Source: Pipra filicauda
Taxonomy: Eukaryota; Chordata; Aves; Passeriformes; Pipridae
NCBI RefSeq assembly: GCF_003945595.2
Contig: NW_024104446.1
Span: 434,001 to 498,000, forward strand
Direction: 5' to 3'
Length of the DNA: 64,000 nt
Within the stretch, counting starts at the first letter, position 1; every line of letters begins with the position of its first letter. Below, in pieces: positions 13,000 to 25,768 of this stretch. The position numbers and the translations under genes are program-made. Under the pieces are notes generated by a model. The model worked only from the letters and a program-made list of their open reading frames with translations, was not told the DNA's origin and ran no database searches.

Positions 13000-13176
13000 G
13001 CACAGACAATTTTTGCCCAGAGAGGTTGTGAGCTCCCATCTCTGTGTTCAAGACTAGGCTAGATAGGGCTCTGAGTAACCTGGTCTAGTGGAAGGTGTCC
13101 CTGCCATGCCAGGGAGTTGTAGCTGGATGACCCTTAAGGTCCCTTCCAACCCAAACCGTTCTATGACCCTATGAAT
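13000..13176 (+). mobile_element. CR1 LINE 3'-end fragment
   Basis: The segment follows the familiar CR1 tail: GCCCAGAGAGGTTGTG, then the CCTGGTCTAGTGGAAGGTGTCCCTGCC region, then GGTCCCTTCCAACCCAAACC, ending in CTATGACCCTATGAAT, which resembles the degenerate 8-bp terminal repeat of CR1. It is 5'-truncated and non-coding. Confidence 0.93.
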
Positions 13177-14895
13177 ATCCTTCAAAATTCTCATCCCTAT
13201 TATGAAAAAATCCATCCTTAATATTCACAGCAGCAAGAAGCTCAGATTTATGTAGCCTAGAACCCAAGTTACCACTGAAATCTAGTACAGAGATGTCTTG
13301 AGCACCACCAGTATATGCTGTTGAGCACATGAACAAAAAAGAAACATATAATGTCTGGTGTTGACCAGAATACGCAGCTTTTTTTGCACAGTAACAGCCT
13401 TATACACAAACCTGCTGACCTCAGTTCCATAATTCCCTTCAGAGCCATAGTTTGCAGGCTCACAGACATTTCCATCCAGATTTTTCACAGCATTTTCCAT
13501 TTTCCACTTTTCTATGGAAGCGATGACAAAATCTTTTAGACTACAATAATCTTAACCATTAGGCAAGTACATCTTACCAAGAAGAATGTAACATGCAAAG
13601 AATGGAGAATTCAACAAGGGTGATCAAGTGTCCTTAAAAACAGAAACACACAAAATGAGGACATTTAAACTATATCAGAAGACATATATTTGCTAAAAAC
13701 ATGATATACTGAGGATAAGTTTGCATAACTTGTTATCTTATAGTTTGACATCAACTCAGCCAGCCTCCTAAATACATCTGGTGTGTTAACAACAAAACCA
13801 ATAAAACAAACAGAAAAGGAAAAAAGTTCTCAATAGGGATGAAAAACCCAAAAGGCGCTGCTTCCTAAAAAAATTGTAGATTTCTAAACATAGGATGCCT
13901 GAGAATCTCCTTCACCAAATAATGTTGTTTTATTCAAAAGGATGCCTTCAAGTATAAGAGAATAAGAGATATGATACACTAAACTCTAAGCCTGCAACGG
14001 CATAACTATGAGAACAAAAAAGAATATTTCTTCCATATTCACCAAAATTAGCATATTTTAGTTTTGTTTCTCCCAGCCTTGAAGCACAATAATTTACCAC
14101 CGTACCCTGTGAATCACATTAAGACAATAAGGAAACCTGTAGATTGCAAAGTTACAATATCAACTAGATTACACATTGCACAATGCCCTCCTTGATCATT
14201 ACAGAAAAAAAACAGACTAAATCTCAATTCCTGTATTTACAAGTAAGGACTAAGATCAAGTGTCTTGATGTTGTCCTTCATCTGCTTTGGTTTTCATGAG
14301 AAGATGGAAATAAAAACACACATTTATCAGGATGATATAAAAAACAGCAACTCTGAAGAGCTACAGGTGAAGTGTTAAAAAGAACTGATAAGACTCTTTA
14401 AAAAGAATGCTCCTTAGAAGGCAAGAACTTCCACCACCGGGTTTTTTTATTAACAATAGATAGGTCTTTATAGGATCTTTATTGAGTGTGACCTCAAAAC
14501 TACCAAGACAACTCAAAGGAAAAATTCAGAGTAAGATGTTCTCAAATTCCATTTCAGGGTAACATTGCAAGCATTCATCATTCCAAGAGAAGCTAAGAGA
14601 CACTGTCTCTGCTTTCCAGTCCAACTGCTACTTAGAAACACAGTCAATCTAAATTAGAAAACCCAAGTCTAACTTTAAAGGAATATTCAGTTGTCTGTCA
14701 CTTCAGAGTTCTATGTTAGAGAACAGATTTCTGAATGCATACAAACCCCAAATGCTATAGGTACACTTCAAGGATGAATATAAAATTGAAAATAAAATAA
14801 TCCAGCAATATTCCTGTTAATGAACACCTTTTGTGAACTCAATATCCTGTGCTGTGGTTTCCTTGTTCCTTGCCTCCACTACCACTCCCACCCTC

Positions 14896-14929
<34 letters not shown>

Positions 14930-17900
14930 AAAACGAACACAGACAATAGATTAACTACAAACTCAGTCCAGCTTTCATGTGCTGGGTCCACCTTTCAAGA
15001 TCAATTCTCTAAGTATTCATCAACCTCTAACCTATATTCTATTTATACCTGCATTAACAGAGGTCTCCCACGTACTCATTGAATGACATGCAGTATGTGT
15101 TTCAAACCGTCAGTATAAAATATTGCAAAACTCCCCAGCTATATATCCATACCTGAATAATAGACATATTAACTTCATATCTTCTCCTGCATCCAATTAT
15201 GTGACACAGTAAAGGTACCTGAGAAAACAAAGAACTTCAAACTATACTGTCTATTTGCAGAAAAAGAACATACAAATTGAAGACAGCTCAGTCTTTCCAA
15301 AATGAGGACTGAGACAGAATTACAGAACATTGTATTTACTCCCAAGCTTCCATTTCAATTCAGTCACTTATTTGTTATGTTACCTTAGACAACCACACGA
15401 TTTCAGGTTTCCTACGTGTAAAACAGTTCAAAAAATAAATGTGTGTTTCTCAAGGCCATTGAGACACCTGGCTACCTAGTGCTTAAATAAGATATTGAGA
15501 TACAGAGTGCTATACAGATGAGTAGAGGTAAGTACTTCCTTGAATACAGATTGAGTGTATTTTGCCCTGTGAAAGTTAATATAGAACAAGCTGTTTGAAA
15601 ATTAAAACCTCTCAAAAAACTGTGCCACTTTTAGTTTAAAATAGATGCCCCTACCAAGTGCTACGCTACTACAAATACTGGGGGATGGCGGGAATGGATT
15701 TTAATACACACATTCTGAATTTAATACTTATATCAGCATTAGATTTTAGAAAACATCTGCAAAAATATTTTCTAACAAAACTGTCTTAACGTGATATTAC
15801 AGCTGTGTACACAAGTGCAAATCTGTATGTTTTCAAAAGCAGCCATTTGTTTGTCCAGTACTTTTCATTTTTCAAGACCACCTTCCAGCTCCTGTTCAAG
15901 GTTTAGTTTTAAGTTACCTATTGGAAAAGCCTCAGCTGACTTAGGAAGCAAACAAAACAGATCTGCTGATACTGAGGGAATTACAAAAGCAGCTTCATTA
16001 AAGCAGCTCTGTGACACTTCCTATGCACACAGTTCATTTTCCTCTACCCCATAACTGCTTTGGTACTTGCATATACCACACACAAGTTTGATTACCAAGC
16101 ATCCTCCAAAGCGTCTTCATCAACTGGGCTTGCACACACAAACACGATTGAGAGCTATTTTGTGTTTGGTTTGGATTTTCCTTATGAGAAATACATACTT
16201 TAACATATGCACACTCTTATTCTATAGATTAAAAAAAAAAAAACAAACACTAAGGGTGCAAATTATCCTACAGTTGGATTAATCAGCATTTCAGTTTTAC
16301 TAATAAAGCTGAAACTACCAAAGTATTTGACTATATTTGCATAAGTCAGAATTTATTAAAGTTTTCTTGAGTTTTGAAAGCTGAGATGCCTTAACAAGTA
16401 AGCTTGCCATATTTTAGTCGCTTCTATCCATTACAAAAAGGAAAGTATTTCAAACCGCAGCATGACTAGCAAGATGTTTTTCTGACTAATTTATCTCTGT
16501 CCTCGGATTGTGGGTGGCAATCAATGAAGCCCATTTGTCTTCTTGTTCCAAGTGAGACACTCATGGTTTACTTGAACAAAGTTTCTGTAAAGCTCACCAG
16601 AATATTTAAAGATATTACTAACCCCAGCTCTCTACCCAGGCTTATGACCAAAATCACTGCTGCTCACATTTTACTGCCACAACTGGTAACATACATAGCT
16701 AAAAACTTGTCCTTTTGGGACACTTCTGATTGTTCTTCATCTCATAACATACTCAACATGATCCATTTTTTCATTGAAGGCAAGTTATTAGCCTTCAAGA
16801 TAACAGAGAACTAGATAAAAACTCATACACATGGTAACAAACATAAACCTGTGCATAAAAGTGCACATTTATAATTAAAAAATCTACATTTAAAGACTAT
16901 GAATCCAGATTCATAATTCTGTAATAATATTAATGCAATCAACCTATAAATTAGGAATTCATGATTCTTTGATACTGGCATAGGAATTTAATGACTAACA
17001 TAGAACACTCTATTCCCACAAGCAGAGCAGTAACTCTTCAAAATATCCATTAAGTACTACAACATATCACAATATTTTGTTTGTAAGATTTAATCCAAGT
17101 CTGAGGGTTAGGTCTTTAGGGGTCTTTCTTCTGAAAAAAAATGTTAATCAGTGACAGCCAATGCACAATTTTTTCTAAGGAGTCTCTTGAATAAGAGAAT
17201 ATTATTCTGCAGTGATACAGACTGCAAACTTTTGGTTCATCTGGCCTAATGAGGAAGTGATTTTACTTATCTGTTTGAGATACACAGTATAGTTTGGACA
17301 ACAGTACTTCATGTCGTAGTATTTATCATCTTCTAGGAAGAAATGCAATCTCTAGAATTTGATCTACCTTATTAGTTGTGCCTCATGATTACAGTCATAG
17401 GTCACCTCAAGTCTTTAAACAGGAAGCATTATGTCCTTTTTACAGATGAGACACTGAAGCACATAAATTATGGAAGAAATCCATAAGGAAATGTAGATAT
17501 TGAGTGTCATTTTATGTGTGTGCATCCAATCTTTAAGTAATTCAGCACTTGTTCCATTGCCAGGTAATCCTAGAATATCCTGGATTCAAAACTCCCTACC
17601 CCAATCATGGTTATCAGATATGTGCTGCTTAAAACTTGGAAATAATCTACATCTAGCTTGTTTCTAAACTTTATTAGCATGAACAGACTAGATATTTTGC
17701 CACCAGATTATGGTAGTAGCACATTTCCATCCTTAGCTAAGAAATGTAAAAATACTGATTCAAACAGATCCTAGAAACCATTTCTTAAAGATGAATAACA
17801 TAAGCTCTAAATTTTGGGAGAGGTTTTTATAGCAGAATTAATTTTTTGAAAAATGCTGTTGCATTAACAGATAATTTAGGATGTTTACCCTGGAATAGTT

Positions 17901-19883
17901 GGTGACTAAATTACTTTTTAGCGGTCTAAAAGCTTTAGGGTTTTCTGTCTGGAGGAAACTTCAAAGCCAAACGCAGTTCTTGCACCTTGTGAATGAACAC
18001 TAAGTAACCAACCATACTGAGCTTAGTTCCATCATTTCTCAATAGGGTTTTCATCCACATGTAGCTCTAAAATCAATGCAACTCTTAGTCCACTCATTAG
18101 GTTTTTAAGAATATAAATGGCACCCTCTAATATTACTTTGAAAATTCCCACTGCTCATCCACCTCACATGAAAACATCTACTTTACCCGTAGTTCACTGT
18201 TTTTCCTTTATTACTGTTAACAGCTGCCATTCACTGAAGTGCCCATGTTTTCAGGTATCATCATTATTTATTCCTCCTTACATGAACTTTGCAGCATGTT
18301 TTCTAAGTCTAGACCATAGAGCTAATAAATTTTGTAGACACTGACAGATAATTATTCTTCAATATTGCATGAGTTTTCCAAGGTATTCATATTGTCTATG
18401 TAACAGTGTTTTAAAGTAAGGTCTTTTTTCATCAGTATTTGTAAGTATGTGCAAGAATATCCCAAGGATATTCCTGTAGTATCTCATATTACCTCCTACC
18501 TTTTATGCCCACATTTTGATAAAATTAAATCAATTTCCAGTGCAGTGTGATAGACTGATATCTCAAAAACTACTCATACTCATTTTAAAAAGATGACATG
18601 AACTATGGTAATGCCTCCCAAAATATGATCATCAGGCCTTCTTTTTGATTAAAGGAAGTAAGAGAAACACAGCACGAGACTATTTATTTGCCAAATAAAT
18701 TTAAAACATGATAAATATTAAATGCTAAACCTGTACAGGCATTTATGTATCATTTACGGGTAGACAAGCATACATGGATACAACTGAGCTTTTTACACAC
18801 CCAAAGCAATGGCAACCACCTTTGCTGCTGTCTGAAGGGCTGGCAGGGCCATCAGCCATCTGTTCCCACACTTATTTGTCCAAGTATCAAACCACTTAGC
18901 CTGCAAACAAACCAGACTCCAGAATCCACAGCCCTTTGCCTAACTTGCATTCAGATTCACTCCTACAGATTGTCTCAGATACACACAGGAAGGGACACAG
19001 TATGTTGTTAATTATCTACTGCTTGATGGGGAAAGAGGAGTGTTTTTAGAAGGACATCCCATACATGTTGGGAGCTCCACCATTAAATATCACTCTGAAG
19101 AGGAGAGGCTGTGTTCAGTTCTCAGACTACTTTGAGAAAAGCAGGGCCTTGGTACTGAGGAGACAGCAACTCCAAGAAGACTTGTGAAGCAGAAAATAAT
19201 GGTGTGAGCTGCCAGCACGGTGCTAAGCTGAGCAGCACTCTCTGCAGCTGCACACAGCAGGACTCCAAGCAGCAGGGGAGCAGTCACTCTGTGTCTATGT
19301 TTCGCCAGTACATCCACTACCAAAAGACAAGCGTCTAGTTCTGGCACTCACAGCTCAAGAACACTGATAAAATAGGGGAGGCAATAAACCAAGAGAGCAA
19401 TCAAGGATGGAAAAGCCTGTTTTATGTTGAGATGACTCAAGGAACATTGCTCTCCATTCTCAGCGAGGAAAAGGGGACCATATCTACACCTACACAGGGA
19501 ACAGAGACTTCATTTACTAAAGTTTCTGCAATAAAGGCCTGACTCAGAGCATGAGAAAACTGAGAAAACTAAAAGAGAAAAAATTAGGTAGGGAAGATTT
19601 TGTGGATTAGGGGGATTCTGCATTTGTTGTTGCTGGTTACATAAAACACTGATGATAACTAACCAACAGAAGAATTTTGAAAGCCTATAATTGGCTTTGA
19701 GTCAATGGAAGTGTTTTCAGACTTGGTGAAATGCTTTCTAAAGCACATGCTCAACTCAAACGGGAATTAAGAGTTATCCTATAGCCTGCATAAGGCAAGT
19801 GGTAAGAACAGGTAATCAGAGGTAACAAGTAAACAGGTAATTTCTGGTCTTGTTTACAAAAATCCATAAAAAAAAAAAACATT
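13177..19883. other. Intronic DNA, no gene recognised
   Basis: AT-rich DNA with an A30 run at 14899-14928, a small perfect hairpin (18455-18462 with 18466-18473) and scattered short ORFs (up to 96 codons at 16524-16814) without recognisable domains. A GC-richer patch at 19090-19350 carries an 85-codon minus-strand frame with no homology that I know. Confidence 0.55.
14899..14928. repeat. Poly-A tract
   Basis: About 30 uninterrupted A residues after a pyrimidine-rich stretch. I see no retroposed body upstream. Confidence 0.9.
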
Positions 19884-19958
19884 AAAATGGTTTAGTGGTG
19901 GGCTCAGTAGCATTAGGACAGTGGTTGGACTGTTTGCTTTTAAAGGTCTTTTCCATGA
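19884..19958 (+). mobile_element. Degraded CR1-like 3'-end fragment
   Basis: AGTGGTGGGCTCAGTAGCATTAGG, then a GTGGTTGGACTG and AAAGGTCTTTTCCA pattern, resembles the CR1 3' region (GGTTGGACTNGATGATCTTNAAGGTCTTTTCCA). It is short and diverged, so the family is less certain. Confidence 0.55.
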
Positions 19959-21404
19959 AGGAAGTATTAAGCGTTAACAAAAATACATTATAATAAAATT
20001 AATTTAAGATTTGCAAAAAGACTGCTTTCCTTTCAAAAAACACTTTTCAGTGCAGATTGTTTAGCTTGTAGGGGGAGTTTAGTGTGGCCATATGGCTTAT
20101 GCTTCTACAATTCAAAACAAGATTCTAATAAAAAAATATTCTTTAAAAATTCAAAGTCTCTTGATTATACAAACTGTAGTTGTGGTTTAAAATTTTAATA
20201 CAGAGAGAATAACTCACACTGAAAGAAAGATTTTTCAGAGCATCACCACTAAAGTCAACTCAAAATAAAGATCACGTTTTATAAGGATAAAATCATAATC
20301 ACTGATGGTTTTCCACTGGTTTAATTTTATTAGCATTCACACGTTGAGTTATAAAAAGGCAATTTGCAGGTGCAAAATCTTACATGCAATTCCACTGATG
20401 TCAATAAGAATAATTATGTCTTGGATCAGATACAGGTCATGCCGATGACAAAGGCAGTTTTGAAATTATACAGGGTGAAATCCTGAGTCATCCTATAATG
20501 AAAGTTGCACCAGTTTAATGGTGATGTTGTTTTACATTAAAGTTATGGAAAACTAAGTCTGTACCAGTTCTAAAAGTAACAATTTTCTTTTCCTCTCTAC
20601 ACCTGCTCATGCTGCCAACTCCTTTGGATCAGCAGGAGGCTTATGCAAGTGAAGTAACTTGAGCAAACTGAGCTAGCTTAAAAAAAAAAGTTGGCTGAGA
20701 GGTGGGGAGATATGTTCCTGTTGATACTTTTCAAATCTCAGCAGGAATATTAATGCTTACACAAGAAGCAGAAAGATGTAATCAAAGAGAAGTGTAAAGC
20801 ATAAAGTCACCCCTTTTCACAGCAGCATGAACTTCAACTGGCTGCAGCTAAAGCTAAGTTTTTTCTAAAGATCTCTTCTTACACAACATTATCATTCATT
20901 TAAAATCTGCAATTTAAGGACACTTTCCTTGCATGAGTCATTCTGCAGACAACAGAATTCAGAGTTTTAGATAAAAATAAGGATTTTGCCTGGAATAACA
21001 AAATTTTATACCCTTCTAACATTTCAGTTGTGAGTGTGATTGTACTTGGAAATTGTTTTGTCCTTGAAGAACACAAAATCTTTTATAGGAGCTCTAGAAA
21101 TTAAGAGTATGCAGAAGGTAATTTAAAATTGCAAGAAGAACATCTGGAGACAAGGTTTAATAATCACATAGATCCATTTGTTCTTACTCTCTCCATAACA
21201 AGTAGATATCTAGGACTAGGTAAAGCAGATTAACTGAGGCGTAGGTCCTTAAAGGTGCTCACCTATCCTGTACAATCTGCTTCATCACATCTGCCAATTG
21301 GGACTCACAGTTATCAAATAAACAACAATAAGCCTCTGAAGACACAACCTAATTTTCCAAAGGCAGAATTTTAGAAGAATGGATGGTTTTAGTCATTCAG
21401 GTAC
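19959..21404. other. Intronic DNA, nothing recognised
   Basis: AT-rich unique sequence with a few A-runs and no recognised element. Confidence 0.6.
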
Positions 21405-21610
21405 TCAAAACCTTAGGAGGAAGAACAATTTCATGAGCAAATTTTTATCTAATGCTCTTCTACATGCCAGTGTCCAAAGCAGAGCTAGAGAAAGGGAAAC
21501 TTTTTGCTCTGACCTGGGGGATTTTTTTTTCTTCTCAGAAGTCATTCTGTGAGTAGCAAAACTAAGGAAACCTGTTTTCCTGTACTGCTGCATCTCAAGA
21601 CTCTTGACTT

Positions 21611-21662
21611 TGACATCTAAATACACAGAAGTGTATTTAGAAGTGTCACAGAAGCTGTGACA
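21611..21662. repeat. Two adjacent perfect hairpins with a shared arm
   Basis: CTAAATACAC (21617-21626) pairs exactly with 21631-21640 across a 4-base loop. Outer TGACA (21611-21615) can also pair with TGTCA (21644-21648). TGTCACAG (21644-21651) alternatively pairs exactly with 21655-21662 across a 3-base loop. The shared TGTCA makes the outer stem and the second hairpin mutually exclusive. Confidence 0.8.
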
Positions 21663-21878
21663 GCACTTTTTCCTGTAGTTTGGCCATTCATAATGTTTGT
21701 GTCCCTTAATTTCCTGGAGTCTCATAACACAACTAGGCAGCCCTTCCCCTTCCCTTCTGCCAAAACTCATATCATCGTGAAAACTGCAAATGACCAACAA
21801 ATTCAAAGATATAGATAGGATAGGGGAAGAATGAGTGGCAGATGTAGCATCAGAAGCTTCGCTTCCTTGATAAACCAA

Positions 21879-24800
21879 CCTAGCAAAACAAAGTTGTGTG
21901 CTGTCCTTTCATGCTTGTGGTTGTTTACATCTTGGGAACTGCGCTTCTTGAAACTCCCTGCTATAAAAACAGAACTTGATCACCCACTGGTTTTCTTATC
22001 TTTCACCTGGCAGAATTCCTTTTCTCTTTCTTTCCATAAATAATTTTCCCTTTTTTATTTTGGTTAAAAAAAAAAGAAAAAAAAAAAGGTTTTGTATTCT
22101 TTTAGAGCAGAGAGGAAGGAATGGAAGAAAAAAAAGGTTTTAAGAAATCACAAAGTCAGAATTCCATTCAGATATCCAGTCTGGACAGAGAGTGAAATAC
22201 TTTACCACCAGCCAGAGATGAGGCCTAGATCATTCTGAAAAGTGAGTAACATAGATGTGAATGCACTGCAGTAAGAATAGCAACATCTCAATTTCTGTAA
22301 TGAGTTACCACATGTTTCACAATACAAAGGGTAAATAAAGTTGGCAAATAAGAGTAAGAAAATGGTAAAATGGTGCTGGACAATCTTTCTGCTCATTTTA
22401 TCACCCATCCATCCTTCTTTCATCCAGCTCAGAGCAACATTTGCTAAGCAGTCCACTTACTCGGTAGTTCTCCTACAGGGAAAAGGCAAGGTTACCATAA
22501 TACTGTCAACTGACACCTGCTTACGAAGACTGATCAATTATTTCTGATATATCTCTGCTATGTTATTATTTCTCAGTCGAGAAAAGAAATAAAACAAAGT
22601 AAAAAATACTCCACATCTCTCAACAAAGAATTAATGGTCCCAAGTTACCCTTAGGCAGAGTATTTCTCCTCTTAAAATAACGTTTCAGGTGCTTGCTAAT
22701 GCAAGTCACTCATTTACAGAGAGCAAAAATAACCATACTTCACTTAGATGAAGAAAAAGTAAGACCATTTTATTTTCAACTGTTTTAAGCCTGTCCTTGA
22801 AAATCTGTTTCTTCAAATAACGTAGAGACAGGTTTTACACATGTCCAATTTGGGCTATTAAAAGTTCAATTAAAATCTTGGGTAACAGAGACACACGCAG
22901 GCACTTCAAACAGCTGCAACTTCGAAACAATGTAAATGTTTAGAGTAATAAAAAAAGGTTCTATTAACATTTGTATATCGTATCTACAACCCGCCAACAG
23001 TAACACAAACACACGTTGCAATTTTTGTCATTCTGAAACAATCTGCATAATAATTCTTATTAACAGAGGTAACTGCTGCAGCAGTGATGTACATTAAACA
23101 GAAGTTGTCAAACTGCTGCAAAAGTTCAACCATGGCTATTTAAGGATAAAGCTCAGTTTCACAGAAAAACAGAAACAATAAGCAGATGTTCCACCACAAT
23201 AAGTCAAACCATCAACTCCCAGAGAGGTCAGAAAGGTCTTCAATCACCTACACATCAGGCAGACTAACATTCTCTTTCCAGCTCTTCAGATGGAAATACA
23301 TGGAGTTTGACTCATCACCCATTCAACACCCATCTGAATTTTCAGGATTCAAAATACAACCACTCCAAGCTGCTGCTTGCATTGTAAGAAACGTTTAACA
23401 TATTTCACTCCATCCCCAACTCACAGGGCTTGAAAAGCTTTAAATCTTAGGCTGCTTATTTTCATTGCAAAGTATACTTTGCTTCCAAGAATAAAGATTA
23501 AAGATGAGCTATTAGAGATACTGCTATGAAAGTGTCATCAGTAAAAAATAGGTCTCCAACAGCTTACTTCCGTGATCAAAATCACAATGCAAGTATCACT
23601 ATCACTTCTAAAGCTAAGCATGAAAGAATATAGAGGAGTTAATGAGAAATCAAAACTTCTAACAGCACATCGATTAACCACTCTGTTAGCTCAGCTCAGA
23701 AGAGGTGCCCTTCCAACATTCAGGCAGAACTTCCTCTAGGTGGGGATGGATTATTAACTTTCTACCAGAAGGAAAATATAACCACTGTGCTTCCTCACTT
23801 GACAAGCACAACCAATGTCAAGAAATATAAATGTTTCAACAGATAAGCAAGATAATACCTGTAAGGACAGGATAGAGGCTCCAGTAACAATTCAGAGAAT
23901 ATACTAAGTCATAACAAGCTTTGAAACTGAAATTACAGTTTGCTCTGGTCCTTGCATTATCAGGGTCTGCTGCGAGTGGCACCAAGACAAAGGATACAAG
24001 TAATCTCTTTAAAGCAAGGAAATTATAGCTCTGCAGATCCACACACACAAAGAAGATTCACCTGGGCCGCCTCTCCTCACTCTCAATCCCTCAGCAATTA
24101 GCCCATTGTTCCACTGCACAGAGCAGGACAACCCCCAAACCCCCAGTACATACAGGCAACAAATGACCAGCTTTGAAACTGAAAAATGACACCTTATTAT
24201 CAAGTTCATATGCAGAAAAGATGTATTATATTTGTTCTTGCATTACCTTTATATAGTACTGATGGGATATTATCCAAATATTATCAGTGAATTGTTACTT
24301 TCTCAGCAGTGTGTACATTACTTCAGCCAACACGTCTGACTTCAGCTACTCCTTCCCAAGCTAACAAGTTAGTGGATTTACCTTTTTATTTATTTAAGAA
24401 TGAGTGACTATGTGTTAAATGTTTAAAAGAGATGTAAATTATATAGCTTAATTTCAGTACTCCAGAGAGAAAACTGAAAACTGAACTTAAAAACAATTTT
24501 TAAATTAAAATTTTTAAAAACAATTATTGATAGTTAACCTATAAAAAGTAATTTTTCAAAGCCAGGATTTGAATTCTCTAAGACTTAAGTTCACCGATGC
24601 CTCATTATTAATCAGATATTAGAACACTTTCTAGCTATATATGTCATCATACTTAATAGAGTTCCTGCTTTTAAGGGGTGTTTTACAAGGGAATGAAATG
24701 AGATGTCCTGCCCAAGATTATATCGCAAAATAACAGCGAGTGGTATTCTTCACATCCAGTCTTCGCGCTGATAGCAAAGGGGGCGGGAGGAAAGTGACAG

Positions 24801-25478
24801 CCCTATAAATTAAGTCTTCTTTCCCACTACATATAGAAAAGCAAATGTCTGGGTGTGCTTCTTTCATACTGATCAATGACTTGGTATCACATTCACTTTT
24901 AAGAATGAGAAGGTAGTTCGAGCTCTACTGAGCAAAAACATGTTAGGGGTTTACGTTTTCCACTCTCTCCTGCAAACCTTGTCCTTAGGGACGTACATTT
25001 CACTCAGTTGCACTCACGTTGTGCTGAATGTAACTGAGCAATACCCACTTAACTAGAACACCTGAAAGAAAGGAGGACTGGAATGAGCTAAACACTTTCA
25101 CTCTTCAGATGGAAAAAGTCATTAAAATCCACTACTAGTTTTTGCTTCCTGGGCAGCCCTATGAGTGCACATTTCATTTCCATGACCCTTCCAGAAGGGA
25201 CAGCAGCGACACAGCTTCAGGTCGATTTCTGTCTCTCGGTTCCCATGAAGTGGAGCAGCCTATTTTCAGCGGTAAGTCAGCAGGTACTATTTTCCTTCGC
25301 AAGACTGTGTCCTGTGCTCTTAAGAGGTGGAGGAGCCTATTTCAGCCTTAACTTCTGCCGTATACTTCCACCACACATGAACAGAATCACAGCAGACACG
25401 GTCAAAACGAAAAACAGGCAAGTGAAATGAGAGGGAAAGGGTGTAGAGATGAAAAGAAGGAAATGGTAATAAGCAGAG
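21879..25478. other. Intron 1 nearest the donor; nothing recognised
   Basis: An A-rich run lies at 22065-22088 and an AT-rich segment at 24490-24535. A GGGGGCGGGAGG GC-box-like motif occurs near 24779, about 700 bases inside the intron. No exon, RNA gene or repeat family recognised. Confidence 0.55.
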
Positions 25479-25484
25479 ACTTAC
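25479..25484 (-). other. ATRNL1: Splice donor of ATRNL1 exon 1
   Basis: Read on the minus strand, the exon sequence TTCAA is followed by GTAAGT, an exact consensus donor. It splits the lysine codon after two bases (phase 2). Reading through the donor meets an in-frame TAA at once (25481-25483), so splicing is required to continue the protein. Confidence 0.9.
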
Positions 25485-25768
25485 TTGAACCTGCCCTGGC
25501 AGTGTTGGCACTGGTCTCCCACCCAGCCCTGGTCGCAGACACAGGTGGAGTTGACACAATGACCCGAAAAGCAGGAGATTTTGTCGCAGGACTTGGACTG
25601 GGACACCTGGGCGTAGAGAGCCAGGTAGAGGAAGCCGTAGAAGAGCAGCCAGCTGTTCACATCCAGGAGCGAGGCGAAGCAGCAGCAGCAGGCGGAGGGG
25701 AAAGGTCTCCAGGCGGCCGGGGTTGCGGGGGCAGCTCCCGCTCTCCGGGCGGCGCTGCCCAGGTCCAT
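25485..25768 (-). CDS. ATRNL1: ATRNL1 (attractin-like 1), first coding exon, partial CDS
   Basis: The exon encodes residues 1-94 plus two bases of codon 95. An alanine/arginine-rich start is followed by a four-cysteine run (27-30), a hydrophobic segment (about 39-55, with WLLFYGFLYLALYAQV) and an EGF-like module with cysteines at 61, 66, 71, 76, 78 and 87, plus C90. N73-S-T is a possible N-glycosylation site. The segment from NSWLL to QHCQGRFK closely matches what I know of vertebrate ATRNL1. ATRNL1 is a large type I membrane protein related to attractin, with EGF, CUB, kelch and PSI modules and a melanocortin-receptor-interacting tail. The start is the first in-frame AUG after an in-frame stop at 25973-25975, with strong Kozak context (A at -3, G at +4). 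The exon ends at a perfect GTAAGT donor (25479-25484), giving a phase 2 intron. ATRN is the paralogue alternative, but this match favours ATRNL1. The remaining exons are outside the window or unrecognised. Confidence 0.93.

Larger units (their letters stand above)
1..25478 (-). other. ATRNL1: ATRNL1 intron 1, 5' portion (inferred)
   Basis: Everything left of the exon 1 donor is downstream on the minus strand and should be intron 1 up to exon 2. I looked on the minus strand for exon 2 (continuing from GRFK into the first CUB domain) and did not recognise it, so the intron appears longer than 25 kb. A manual reading can miss a short exon. The DNA is AT-rich and carries only short ORFs, none with recognisable homology. 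Stretches not listed separately below show nothing beyond poly-A/T runs and unique non-coding DNA. Confidence 0.8.

Noticed and set aside
19090..19347. 85-codon minus-strand ORF with hydrophobic alanine/leucine stretch
   Set aside because: Isolated, no homologue recognised, and the local GC rise explains the open frame.
24912..24930. GTTCGAGC motif resembling a tRNA B box
   Set aside because: No A box or cloverleaf can be drawn around it.
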